From contig JAJEKV010000067.1 of NCBI GenBank assembly GCA_021234155.1, positions 4,643,279 to 4,707,278 of the forward strand: 64,000 nt of DNA, written 5' to 3'. Of the stretch, positions 44,497 to 55,137 are shown in pieces (position 1 is the stretch's first letter; the number at the start of each line of letters is the position of its first letter). The position numbers and the translations under genes were made by a program. The notes beneath the pieces are model-generated. The model had not been told where the DNA came from, did not search any database, and was given only the letters and a program-made list of their open reading frames with translations. This DNA is from Isoetes taiwanensis (lineage: Eukaryota; Streptophyta; Lycopodiopsida; Isoetales; Isoetaceae).

Positions 44497-45188
44497 GAGG
44501 TTAGATGATATGCTAATGCATGGAATTGCTAGTTGGGCTCCAATGCTGCCAATAAAGTGTGCAGTTGTGGATTTTTCATCCCCAAATATTGCTAAACAAA
44601 TGCATGTTGGTCGTCTGCGGTCCACAATCATTGGACACGGTATCTGCAATATGCTCGAGTATTGCAATGTTGAGGTTTTGCAGAGAAACCATGTGACTGG
44701 GGAACTCAGGTTGGTTCAATGTATAATCTGATCTACGTTTTCATCCAGTGGTTTTACTTCATTGCTAACTAATGCTTTGTTTGACCTACTTATCTTCACA
44801 TGTCTTCACATGTATAGCCATATACCAGGGGGGAAGCTTTTACAATCCATACATTTCTCCAACTCTCAAGATCCTTAATGATCAAGGTATTGTTGAGGAA
44901 AGTGACAGCGCTAAAGTGATCTTTGTAGAAGGCCGCGAGATTCCAGTTATTGTGGTTAAGCGAGACAGTGGCTTCAATTATGCAAACACAGATCTTGCAT
45001 TGCAACTACTATATGCCATTTTCATCGCTGACATACTTCGGTCTAAAGGTATTGCCTTAAAACCAAGCAAAGCCGAGCTGAGTCCATTATCGAGTGTGAG
45101 TAAGACTGTATCAGATCTGCTATTTTGCCTTCTAATTTCGAATTGGACTTTTTCCAGCAAGTTTGGCTATTCTAGGACTCATTCTTAG
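44497..45188 (+). pseudogene. Arginyl-tRNA synthetase pseudogene (three exon-like pieces)
   Basis: Piece 1 (44497-44710) reads [20 protein letters not shown] and [15 protein letters not shown], the class I HIGH region, which is normally HVGHLRST in this family. It ends at a CTCAG|GTTGG donor. Piece 2, after ACCAG|GG at about 44827, reads GGSFYNPYISPTLKILNDQG, ESDSAKVIFVEGREIPVIVV and GFNYANTDLA, all ArgRS. About 100 codons that normally lie between are missing. After NTDLA the frame runs straight into LQLLYAIFIADILRSKG, which resembles the much later VYLLYAHARIxSIIRKSG segment, so the KMSKS part is lost. ArgRS charges tRNA-Arg; this copy cannot. Confidence 0.8.
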
Positions 45189-45281
45189 CGAAGTTTTAGG
45201 CAAAGATGATAGGTCATGTATGGACGATTTGTCATAAAAGCTTAAATTATTTGGTGGTCTGATATCGTGTTACAATTTCTT

Positions 45282-45712
45282 GGGCGCCCGTATATCGAGT
45301 CCGGGATGTGGTGTTTCCGGACTTTTTTTGTGGTGTTTCTGGACGCCGTTATCAGCCACTGTGCACTTAACAGTTTTAAGCCCAGAATCAACTGTTTTAG
45401 GTCATTTTTTGCTTGATCCGGCTCTATCTGAGCTCAAATCACTTCCTCTCTTCATCAAACTAGTGTTAAAAAGGAAGGCAAAGCGATTGGAAGGGCTTTT
45501 GAAGCATTTCAAGCCGTCCAGGGAGCTGCAAAAAGGATCCGACCAAAGATTTTGGCTCCGCCGCGCAGTTTCGCGCTTGGTTTTTGGCCAGAAATACCAC
45601 TTTTTGGCCAGAAACACCATTTCCAGAAGCATTGGGTGTTTCTGGACGTCCAGAAACACCATAGGCAAATTGTCCGGAAACACCACATCCCGGACTCGAT
45701 ATACGGGCGCCC
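45282..45712. mobile_element. 431-bp Mutator-type MITE with a perfect 9-bp target duplication
   Basis: CAATTTCTT at 45273-45281 is repeated exactly at 45713-45721. The ends are perfect inverted repeats of about 41 bp beginning GGGCGCCCGTATATCGAGTC. Inward, GGTGTTTC(C/T)GGAC motifs recur on both sides (for example 45316, 45337, 45640 and 45670). A 9-bp duplication with long inverted ends is typical of Mutator-like elements. The inner 250 bp has no transposase; its open frames are chance products of the inverted arms. Confidence 0.95.
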
Positions 45713-48108
45713 CAATTTCTTACATTATACATTTAGGCAGATGGTCGTCCTGCTATCCATCTTCTTTCTAGCATCGAGTTTTCTATAAAGAATATGAAAA
45801 CACGCATTTATTTGATAAATATTCTAGCACGAACAGAACTGTAGACTTCTCAAGCTCCCTTTTTGCTGCCGCTGCAAGTGTTCAAAAGGAAATAAAGTGC
45901 CATTAGGTCCTTGATTATGAGAATCAATGGCAGAAATTATGCATCAAACTCCAAGCCTCTCTAGAAGAGCATGAATAAAGAAGATGTGCAAGCTTATTTG
46001 AATATGGAGACAGAAGCTTAGCAGAAATCATGTCTGACATCTGCCTATCTCTTCAGTACTTTGCGTAACCAGGTTTATTATGAGCTGGATGTTTTATGCC
46101 AGCTTTGAGAGCTGAAAGATGATATTAAATGGTGAAGACAATCTGGTAAGAAGGCCACTTGCTTGAATTGCTAGCAGTATGACAAAGTTAGTTATCTTTC
46201 ACGAGATGAATATTAAATTGGCGGAGCAAAACCCCTGAGCGGTCGGCCTGTTTCTTGCCAAACAAGAGCACCATCCTTCTTTTTTGCAAAGATGAGGGTG
46301 GCATGGATAAGCTCAGTTGAAGCTTTGTCACATTTATGGAGACAAATAATATTGGGCAGATCTTTGTTATATGGAGCATATGCAATCCAGTTGGAAGTCC
46401 GCGAGAATGTTGTGAAGGCAGAACAGATGTATCAGCAGGGTATCTCAAGGTAAATTAAGTGCCCATATTATCTCAAAATAATGGAGAAATTTTTTTGTGA
46501 TTCTGCTTAAAATCTCTACCCTTTTATTGGCAGGGAGCGCAGCCATTAGGGGGAGATGTAAAGGTCCTTGAAACAATGGTCAAAATATCAATAAACAGGT
46601 GAAACACTGGCTAAAGATAGTGCTGAATCTTCTTGCTTGTTAGTGGGTGTCTGCGTTTATGAAATATTGCTATTTTCTTATGCCATATTTTTAGGAATTG
46701 ATCGAGGTAGCGTGCACACATCTACAAGGTTTAATAACTTCTAAATGCGGCGCACAAGTCGATTAAGTCAATGATTAAACTTAAAATTACATGGCGTAGG
46801 AAATTCCAAACCCAAGAGCAGGGGACTCGAAATAAAGCTTTGTATCTAATCTATGTCATTATTGGGTCAAGTACAAATATTGTGCTGAAGATATTGCCTG
46901 ATCAAGTGATAGTTTGGGATAGTTTTCCAGTTCTCAAAGAGAACCTGTGGAGCTGACTGTTTTTTGTTGACAGAGAATTTCAAGGTTAAGGCAAATATGG
47001 CATTAATGAGATTAGACATTGTCAACTTATTGGTTGGTTCATAAACATCCTAAAGTTTTCAAACGTAAAACATCCTAAATGCGACTAATACAGGCAATCG
47101 ACCAAAGAATCAACAAAACATTAAGTAATTTAGCAAGCAGTTCCTATGCATGTATAAGCAATCGCTTTTGCGATATGGGAAAAAATTTTGGAACACAAAG
47201 GTTAGCTCAAGATTCCCTATGTTTGGGTGATTATTTACCAACTTTGCCAATATCGAAATCAACTTTACAATGCGCTTTAAATTACAGTATATTGCAAAGG
47301 CTTTTCTTTTGCTTAGCCCTACATTTTGGAGTCCAGCAAGCTTCTATTAATCACTGACCTAAAGTCAACGATCAACATAGCATTGGGAGCTCTTGGTATT
47401 CATGAAACATCTTACACATCATAATCTACAACAATGGGAGCTCTTGATGTTCATTAAACATCTTGACACATCATAATTTACGATAATAACCTCTGCATTC
47501 CCATGTTGATGCAACTTCTTTTACAAATTGTTCAATAAAAGCAACTGCCTATAAATGCAACTGCATTGATTTATTGCCCATACCAATGGACGTAATTGCA
47601 TGGCTCAAGAGAGTCAAAAGACATGCGTAAAAGAACGCCCATACAAACATCACGGCATAAATATCCTCAAGCACATCATACTTCGTCTCAAATCTTTTCT
47701 GTTAGAGTACTCTCGATATGCTCAAAAACTAAAACCAACAAACTTTATGCGCTCAAAAACTAAAGCCAACAAAACTCTTTTATTAAAGCTATTGTGTTCA
47801 ATATTGTCCTACCTTGGATTGACACTTATAAAGTCTCTTTGTCGTTATATATCGAGAAGAACTTAGATATTTATTTGCTTACTTTACCGGTCTATTTCCG
47901 TGGTCCTTGATGTAGGAAATATTCCCTATTTTATGCCAAATCAGTGACCTGAGTTTTCCTATCTAAAAGACAGTTGCCACTTCGAATGGTGCAACGTATA
48001 GCAATGCAGGCGAATAGAATGAACTTATACATATCCAACCATTATAAAAGAAAAACCAATCCCTAGTCGCGAGACCGCAACGCCAAAGGATGTGAACCTC
48101 AAGGCGCT
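45713..48108. other. No recognised gene; one decayed frame at 45826-46070
   Basis: One plus-strand frame (45826-46070) reads TNRTVDFSSSLFAAAASVQK, then YENQWQKLCIKLQASLEEHE and FEYGDRSLAEIMSDICLSLQ, split only by in-frame stops. It looks like an old coding sequence but I do not know the family. The remainder to 48108 is AT-rich with short frames. Confidence 0.3.
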
Positions 48109-48935
48109 CAACAGCCCTAAGGATTTGCTATGGGAATCTTCATAAAATATTTGAGAATCTAGGGGAACGTTGTGGAATCTTGGAGAGTCTAAGGAATCTT
48201 CAGGAATTAACAATTCTAGGAGAATCTACATAGAATCTCGAGAAATCTAGAGGAATTTTTGGATAACCTTCGAAATCTATGTAGGAATCAGAGGAAATGT
48301 TTACAGAATCTTGAAGAATACATGGGATCTCGATGGAATCTTAAAGAATCTAAGCGAATCTTTGAGAGTATCTTTGGGAATCTATGGGAATCTATCTAGG
48401 GGAATCCCTATAGAAGCTTAAATAACGTAAGGGAATTTACATATTATCTTGAGGTATCTATGGGAATCTTGGGGAACCTTTCAGGACCTAGACCAATATA
48501 AAGGAATCTCTATAAAATCTTTGAGAATTTAAGGGAATCTTGAAGGAAAGTTAGAGATATAGGAGAATCTACATAGAATTTATGGAAATCTTGGGAGAAT
48601 ATTCGGAGGTCTAATGGAATCTAAGAGGATCTGAATAAAATATTTTGAGACTCCGGGGGAATCTTGATGGAATCTTAGAGAAACAGGGTAATCTTTATGG
48701 AATCTAAAAGAATCTTAGGTGTAATCTGCATAAAATCTTGACAAATGTGGAGGAATCTTGGAAAAGAATCTTAAGGAAACCTTTGAGAGTCTTAGAAGAA
48801 TACTTGAAAATCTACGAGAATCTAAAGGAATATTTACAAAATCTTAGAGGATCTTCATTGGATGGCTCTACATAAAGGAGTGTAGAAATCTAGAAAAACC
48901 CCTGCATAATCTTAAAAATCTAGGGGAATCTTCCA
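48109..48935. repeat. GAATCT-dense cryptic repeat block, about 820 bp
   Basis: The hexamer GAATCT occurs about thirty times, mostly as GGGAATCTT, AGAATCTA or GGAATCTTG, with many one-base variants between. Less than one is expected by chance in this length. Spacing is irregular (about 10-40 bp), so it is not a simple satellite. No long open frame and no inverted partner are seen. Confidence 0.8.
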
Positions 48936-51900
48936 CCCTCGTGTGTTTTGCAGGGTCGGCTTCACACAGTCCTTCATAGTTGCTTCTACCTTGAAAAGGG
49001 TTTATATTTTGCAACGGCCTATATATTGTAGGATAGTTAATCCCTTGAATGTTGAAGCAAATTACATTTATGCACATGCAGATGCAGATAGAAAGTAGCC
49101 AATTATGTACAGCGAATGCAAAGTGGCACTTGGTGTAGATTGTATATTCTACAAAAGGAATTGGGACTTGACAGTCTTTTCAACATATGGAGCTACTTGA
49201 TTACATATTGGGAAAAGGTGATACGGTTCTTTTCTGCTGGGCAGAGTTCAAGGCATGGGTCACTTTCCATGAGAAGGGTATGCTCATATCTTTATGTATC
49301 GTCATCAAGTAGCATGCTATGCAGCATGAGGTTTGAAGATACCACTGCTGAAACGATTTGTTCCATATACTGTGTAATCTTCGTTATGTGCTATTTTTTG
49401 GAGACATCTGGTTCTATTGTGAGCTTGCTCCTACTATGAGCTCAAGAAGCATTATTGTTGTGGTTGGGCCAATGAGTGCACAAATTCGGATGCGAGGAGC
49501 AACATCTACATGTTAAATACTGCAGACGAGTTCTCTAGTGACGAGATCAAGTTGCCAATGTGTTACTTACTTTTTTGGTATGAGATAGTGCTTTGCAAAG
49601 ACCAGTGTCATTCTGAAATGATTATTGAATGTGTAAATATAACTGTGATCACACTTCACAAATGGATGCTCTAGGCTTCTGGCTCCTCCATTTATCATTA
49701 TCACATGTAAATGGTAAGATAGAATAATTTTCCGATCAATAGATTATTTACTCTGGACCAGCAGGATGCAATTAGTCTCGCTATGAATATTGAAAAATAG
49801 GTAGTGGCTCTAAACACGAAATATCTCTGGTAAGTTATACTGTCTTGATTCATACTTCTAGCTGACCTTTTTGGTTGAGAAAAAGTTCCTTCCTGAACAT
49901 AATGGACATTAAGTGCATAACAGAATTTTGGCACAACGCTAAGACAGTATTTTAGTGTAATCCAGCGGAATATCGAGGGATGATTATAAATAAGTACAGG
50001 ATTTGCTTAGCTATGCTTAAAACTGCCCTCAACTCTGAATTGGAAAGCAAAGCACATTGGTAGTTCTTCGGTGTGTGAATTATGAGAATTGGTAGCTTGT
50101 TTAATAGAGTCTTTGAAAAGAGCTTCATCAACTGTGGCAAGAAGAGCAATTTTCAGCTTACGTCAGTTGGGTGAAATGTCTACTTCTCGTAAAGGCCCCC
50201 CGACTGGTAAGCATTAAGCTTTACAGCTTCTGAGTTGGTTCAAGTAGTTCTTATGCATTTCTTTCTAAAGGCCGAGGTAACGGAAGGCAAGGAGCTGGCT
50301 CAGTTTCTTGCTTTATTTTATGAATGTGGCTATTTTTAGTGAGAATTCATGTTTTTATTGCAGGGTGATCTAGTTGGTCACAAAGAAAAGATCAGAAAAA
50401 TAAGATCTGAAAATGAGACATGTATTGAAGAAATGACTGTAGTAAGCTTTTACATTTGTTCAAACTCAGGTTGGTCTAATCCATACGGTCTAGATTTTTG
50501 AATGGTCAATTAGAGGCAAGTCAAGGACTAATTTCTTTTTTGTGGTCTACAATAGCCTGGTTCATGTTAGGTAAATTAGAAACAACTCCGGAGGTAATGG
50601 TTTAAGATTTTTTGCAAGAATCTAATGCTTTGCCTAAATTTCATCCCGGAGGCATAATTGCCCGTCTAATACAGTGTTTATCCATAGTATTTTTTGAGTT
50701 CTTGGCATGCTCACATATTGTGTACCAAATATTGTTCTCCGGCTCCTCCTTTGTAGTTTGAATGGTTGAATACGTGATGTTTAGGCTGATTGCTCCTATT
50801 TTGCCATTTCATTGCAGTGTTAACTTTGCACTAATCTATTTTTTAATCTAATGATAGCTTTTCATTTGCTGGTGCAACAAGTTCCATCCCAGTGCTATGC
50901 AGGAATCCCTGCCTTAAGTCAAGACAACTATGGCAGGCATTTATTTTGACTGCCTTCCAAACAAATACTGCCCCAAGTGATGACACATGTGGCTGGGCAT
51001 TTAATTTGAAGGCATTCCAAACAAAAATGCAGCATAAAAATCAATGGAATTCAAAGCTATCAGTTTTATGTTGTTTTTCATGTTTCTGGACCTTCTAGAT
51101 CGATTTGGGATTTGTAATTTAGTTTTGGAGCTTGCATCTTCACCTCTCATTTGTTTTCTTCCTAGGCTACTTTGTTTTTTTTATCAAATTGTTGTTTCAA
51201 ATCAGATTTGAAACTTACTTTTCTGAAATGTTTGTGATATCAAAAGTTTATCGTGATTTAGCTTTCACCAGATTAGCTGAGATTAGCTTTCGCAGCCTAA
51301 GAAGTTTGGAAGTCTAAGCTAACCTGATATGTGCAGGTGATTGCTCGAATATTTAAAGAATAGACAAAAGTGGGCTTCCAGTGGAAAATATGTCGGTATA
51401 GGCTTTGGGTATCAATTTTGCAGTATTTTTGGGCACAAATTGTGCAAGCCATTTTCTTAAGGTGTCTTGGATATATCTAAACTCAAGGAGGGCAATGCTT
51501 AACCTGATAATTGTCATTTGAACGTCAACATTTGAAGATGTGTGAGACTCTAATCTTTATATGCTAAGAAAGTGCAATTTTTATTAGAAGTTTATTTCAT
51601 TATTTGGTAGCAACTTGGATGCTAAATATGAATTGCTGCCCTTGCAAACTAGCAAGTTATTAGACATGTCATGTCTTTTATTAGACCTGTCATGTCTTTT
51701 AACTTGCAGGTGCTTAATCTGTTCAAGCTTCTTGTGCTCATGATAAATTTGTAGCTTGGTTCGGGGATCAAGTATTCCAAGATTTTCTGTTGGCGGCCAC
51801 TTTTTAATCGACATATTGAATTGCTTCAAATGTAATTAAAGAAGTTGAACCTACTTGCAAGAAAAGGGTGTTGTCAATATTGGTTTGATTCTTTCAACAT

Positions 51901-52305
51901 CATCCTTTGAATTGTTTAGAACAATTTGGTAACAAGAAGATATGTTTTTGAGTGTTGGATGAAATCAATAGTTTAAGTTGAGGTTGACATTTCACATCCA
52001 TTGGAGATTGGCTACTTTTGATCAATTTACATTGCATCTCAAGCTATGCTGGACTATTTTAAATAAGATTTTGACCATTAGACTAAATGCCAGGCTGTAG
52101 TACATTCTCTCAAACATCAATGTAGTTATCCTTTCAACATTATGAGTTTCACAATTATCAAAACATTTGGCATGAAGACTGAACTCAAAGCAACCCTTAT
52201 TGGTGTTATTGATATGTTCAAGCTTTCTATTAAGATCAATACTCAGAGGTTTGGAGCAAGAAATCACCACTATATTGCAGAAAGTCATTCAAAGGAAATC
52301 TTCTA
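48936..52305. other. No identified gene; two exon-like segments at 50104-50211 and 50364-50443
   Basis: At 50109-50211 an open stretch ESLKRASSTVARRAIFSLRQ continuing LGEMSTSRKGPPTG ends at a consensus donor (ACTG|GTAAGC). At 50364, after TTTTATTGCAG, GDLVGHKEKIRKIRSENETC follows. They look like neighbouring exons of a host gene, but the family is unknown and no further exons could be joined. The other short frames are not convincing. Confidence 0.25.
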
Positions 52306-52872
52306 GCAGAATCCTAGGAATTAATGGAAACTTGTGGGAATTTAAAGGGAAATCTAGGTGTATCTTCACACAATGTCTGAGAAACTTTGTTGAAGCTTAG
52401 TGAGTTTGTGGGAATTTTAAGGAAATGCCGGGGGAATCTAAGATAATCTTCATAGGTTCTTATGGAATTTAGGGATTGATTCTTATGGAATTTAGGGAAT
52501 ATCCATAGGATCGTATGATAATTTGAGAGATTACCTTAAGCTAATCTAGGGGTAGCAGGACCTTTTTTATGGAAACTTATAAAATCTAGGGAAACCTGAA
52601 TGGCACCTTAACAAAGGGTCAATCATAGGATAGACATCATATAGCTTTTATTCTTTATGATAGCACACTAAGTATATAATTGTAGACATGTCCATATTGT
52701 GTGCATTCAAAACTATAGTAGAACAACTATCCTCTATAGAAGTAATCAATTGGTCATGTATATCTTTGCAAACATCGCAAATATCTGGGGGGAGGGTCGC
52801 TGGAGAATCGATTGGAATATGAAACCTTAAAGAATCTAGGGGAATTCGAAGGGGACCTTGGAGAATCTACTA
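52306..52872. repeat. Second, weaker GAATCT/GGAATTTA-type block
   Basis: Words such as GGGAATCTA, GTGGGAATTT, CTTATGGAATTTAGGG (twice, about 52458-52500) and AAAGAATCTAGGGGAATT recur at 52306-52620 and 52800-52872. They share vocabulary with the 48.1-48.9 kb block. This suggests relics of the same ancient repeat. Confidence 0.6.
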
Positions 52873-54292
52873 ACTTAACCCTGACTTACTATAGAGGAAC
52901 ATGCACCATATAAAATAGAAAATGCCATTCCAAATTATACCTAATAAAAATAAATATAAAAGGTTAAAATAAAATGCTCTCAATTTTATATCTATTAGAT
53001 TTTTTATGATTCCCTTATTTAAATTTAGATTTAATCTTAATCACTAGAGATGACTTTGACTTGGACGTCTTCAACTTTAGCTCGAGTCCCCAGCTTAGTT
53101 CAAATTTGGCTTGACGTTTTAAATTGACCTTACCCACTACGATGACATTGGCTTGCAGTGCAACTTTGAATTTCAAAGTTCTAGTTCTTTAGGTCTATAG
53201 TAGGCAATCATTTATAAAAGATCCTTATGTTGAAATTGTTCTTGATACAACCATTCATTAAGCGAATTTCAGCTGCTCGATGGTCCACTTTCGGGAGCCA
53301 AAAAAGGCACCGCATTCGATGCCTTCTATCCTCGTAACCATGCCCAGAAACACCCAACATGCCCACACTCCAATTTGGAATATCTACCTCTAATAGCCAA
53401 TAAGCACCTCAAATCAGCTAAAAAATAAGCTTCTCATATGGTTTTCCATACAATAGACAATACACATGCAAAATCTTGGCCAAACCATGCAAGAAATATC
53501 ACCCGCAAATACCAAACAAAAATATTGCAAGCTTAATATCGAGCAAAATGATCTGTCATAAACCTTCTACAATTTGTTTTGTATTTGTATTGGAAACATG
53601 TATTCTTGCAATGATTTGGGTATTGTATGATATAAACATTCATATAATTTTTGGAGATTGAGCAGCTTCTTTCGTTTCCCATGTCCTTTTCTATTTTAGA
53701 TTTCTGTGAATTTTTCTTTGCAATGGTCTGGGAAGGGAATGCCTGAAGGTGCAGATACGATTTTGCGCTCTTATGTTTACGCCGATTGGGGCGGACTTGC
53801 ATAACAAGATGTTGAAACCTCTTCTTCTTTCAATTCTTCGAATGCTCTGTTGCTTGTGCCTTGAGTAGCACTTCTGGATTTACAGCTTCACAGTTGATTT
53901 AGGTCTTTTTGAACTGGCCTCCACGGTTTATTTTGCATCAAGAATTGCAAACCTCAGTTGGCATAGTAATGATAGTTGGCGCCAGATACCTCTGGCTTTT
54001 TTGCATCGATTCTTCAAATGCTGGTGCTAAGTGGAGATTCGATTCCTCCAACCTGCTTGGTTTCACAAGCTTCCATACTGCAGAGTAGAGCTACAATAGG
54101 GTCTGACTCTGGAACAAGAGTGCAACAAAAACAACCGGGAAGGTGATGAAGATGTAGTTTGATGCTCGAGGATTTATGCTCCGGATTTGAGATTGCAATC
54201 GAAGGTCAACTTCAAAGTCCTCGATGGAAAGGAGCTTAGCCCATGATAATTCAAGCAATTGTGGACCCGAAGAGTAGGTACCTAGACATCTT
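52873..54292. other. No recognised gene; relic of the palindrome element at 53258-53540
   Basis: TTAAGCGAATTTCAG lies at 53258-53272, and CGCAAATACCAAACAAAAAT followed by ATTGCAAGCTTA lies at 53505-53536. Both match parts of the 41.78-43.14 kb region (palindrome half-site, and 41796-41822). The rest is AT-rich, without gene evidence. Confidence 0.4.
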
Positions 54293-54757
54293 TGTTGTGT
54301 TAACTTCAAGAGAAACACAGAATCAAACCATAAGAGGATGGAGATAATGGTCTCGAAATCTTATTGAAACAATGAGAGAATAAGACAACTATAGTTAGTC
54401 CTGGCATGTAGGAACTGCTAAGTTTAAGAACCGTCAATTTCAGCCCTTATCATGAGGATTTGATAACATCTGTCTATCTTTAGAACCATTGGGTTATTTT
54501 GCCTCATGATCAGATATTATAATTACCAACTCTTTCCCTCAAAATAAACCTTTCATTTCTATTTCAATCAATAGTTCAACTAAGAAATGTTCACCTAAAC
54601 TTAATGAAACTTAAATCATAGAAATTCTGCTAATTTGAAGATCTGTATCACTCCAATAGTCTTCAGAACTTTGCCGCACCCCTTAAACTCTGAATGAATG
54701 GTTCACAAGTAAACCATCCATGAATCATGTCTTCAGTTCAGCTACAATTTGCCAACA
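54293..54757 (-). repeat. LTR of a Ty1/copia element (minus strand), 465 bp
   Basis: On the minus strand it starts TGTTGGCAAATT (54757) and ends GTTAACACAACA (54293), giving TGTTG/CAACA inverted ends. It directly follows the C-terminal copia RNase H frame, so it is the 3' LTR. I did not find the 5' LTR or a target duplication. Confidence 0.55.
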
Positions 54758-54772
54758 TATGAAAGATATTCA

Positions 54773-55137
54773 AACCGGCACCATCCCAAGTCCTGCAATG
54801 CACTTAAGAAATTTCTTTTTCTCTAAAGCTTTAGTAAAAACATCTACAATCATTTTGTCAATTCTTATATGCTGAATGGCAGCATGTCCTTGAGTGACAT
54901 TTTCTCGTGTAAAATGGAATTGTACCTCAATGTGCTTTGCTTTCGAGAAGTTTGTTGGATTCTTTGCTAAAGATACTGCAGCAGAATTATCATTATGTAT
55001 AACAACAGCCCTAGCTTGAGGCATAATCTCCTGAGCCAAATACATTCCTTAGTTGCACTGCATAATGCCATATACTCAGACTTGCATGTTTTCGCAGCAG
55101 TCGCCTTTTGTTTCCTGCTGCACCAATCTATATGTCC
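54773..55137 (-). pseudogene. Ty1/copia RNase H end of pol
   Basis: On the minus strand, from 55137: GDIDWCSRKQKATAAKTCKS, then EYMALCSATKECIWLRRL, the copia RNase H core (SWxSKKQ...S..EAEYMAL..A.KE..WLR.L). After a frameshift: VVIHNDNSAAVSLAKNP and AKHIEVQFHFTRENV, then HIRIDKMIVDVFTKALEKKKFLK at the end. RNase H removes RNA from the RNA-DNA hybrid during reverse transcription. Gag, integrase and RT are absent upstream, so this is a 3' fragment of a dead element. Confidence 0.85.

Noticed and set aside
45402-45788. Overlapping frames of 60-160 codons on both strands
   Set aside because: They lie in the inverted arms of the MULE-type MITE and read the same repeat on both strands.
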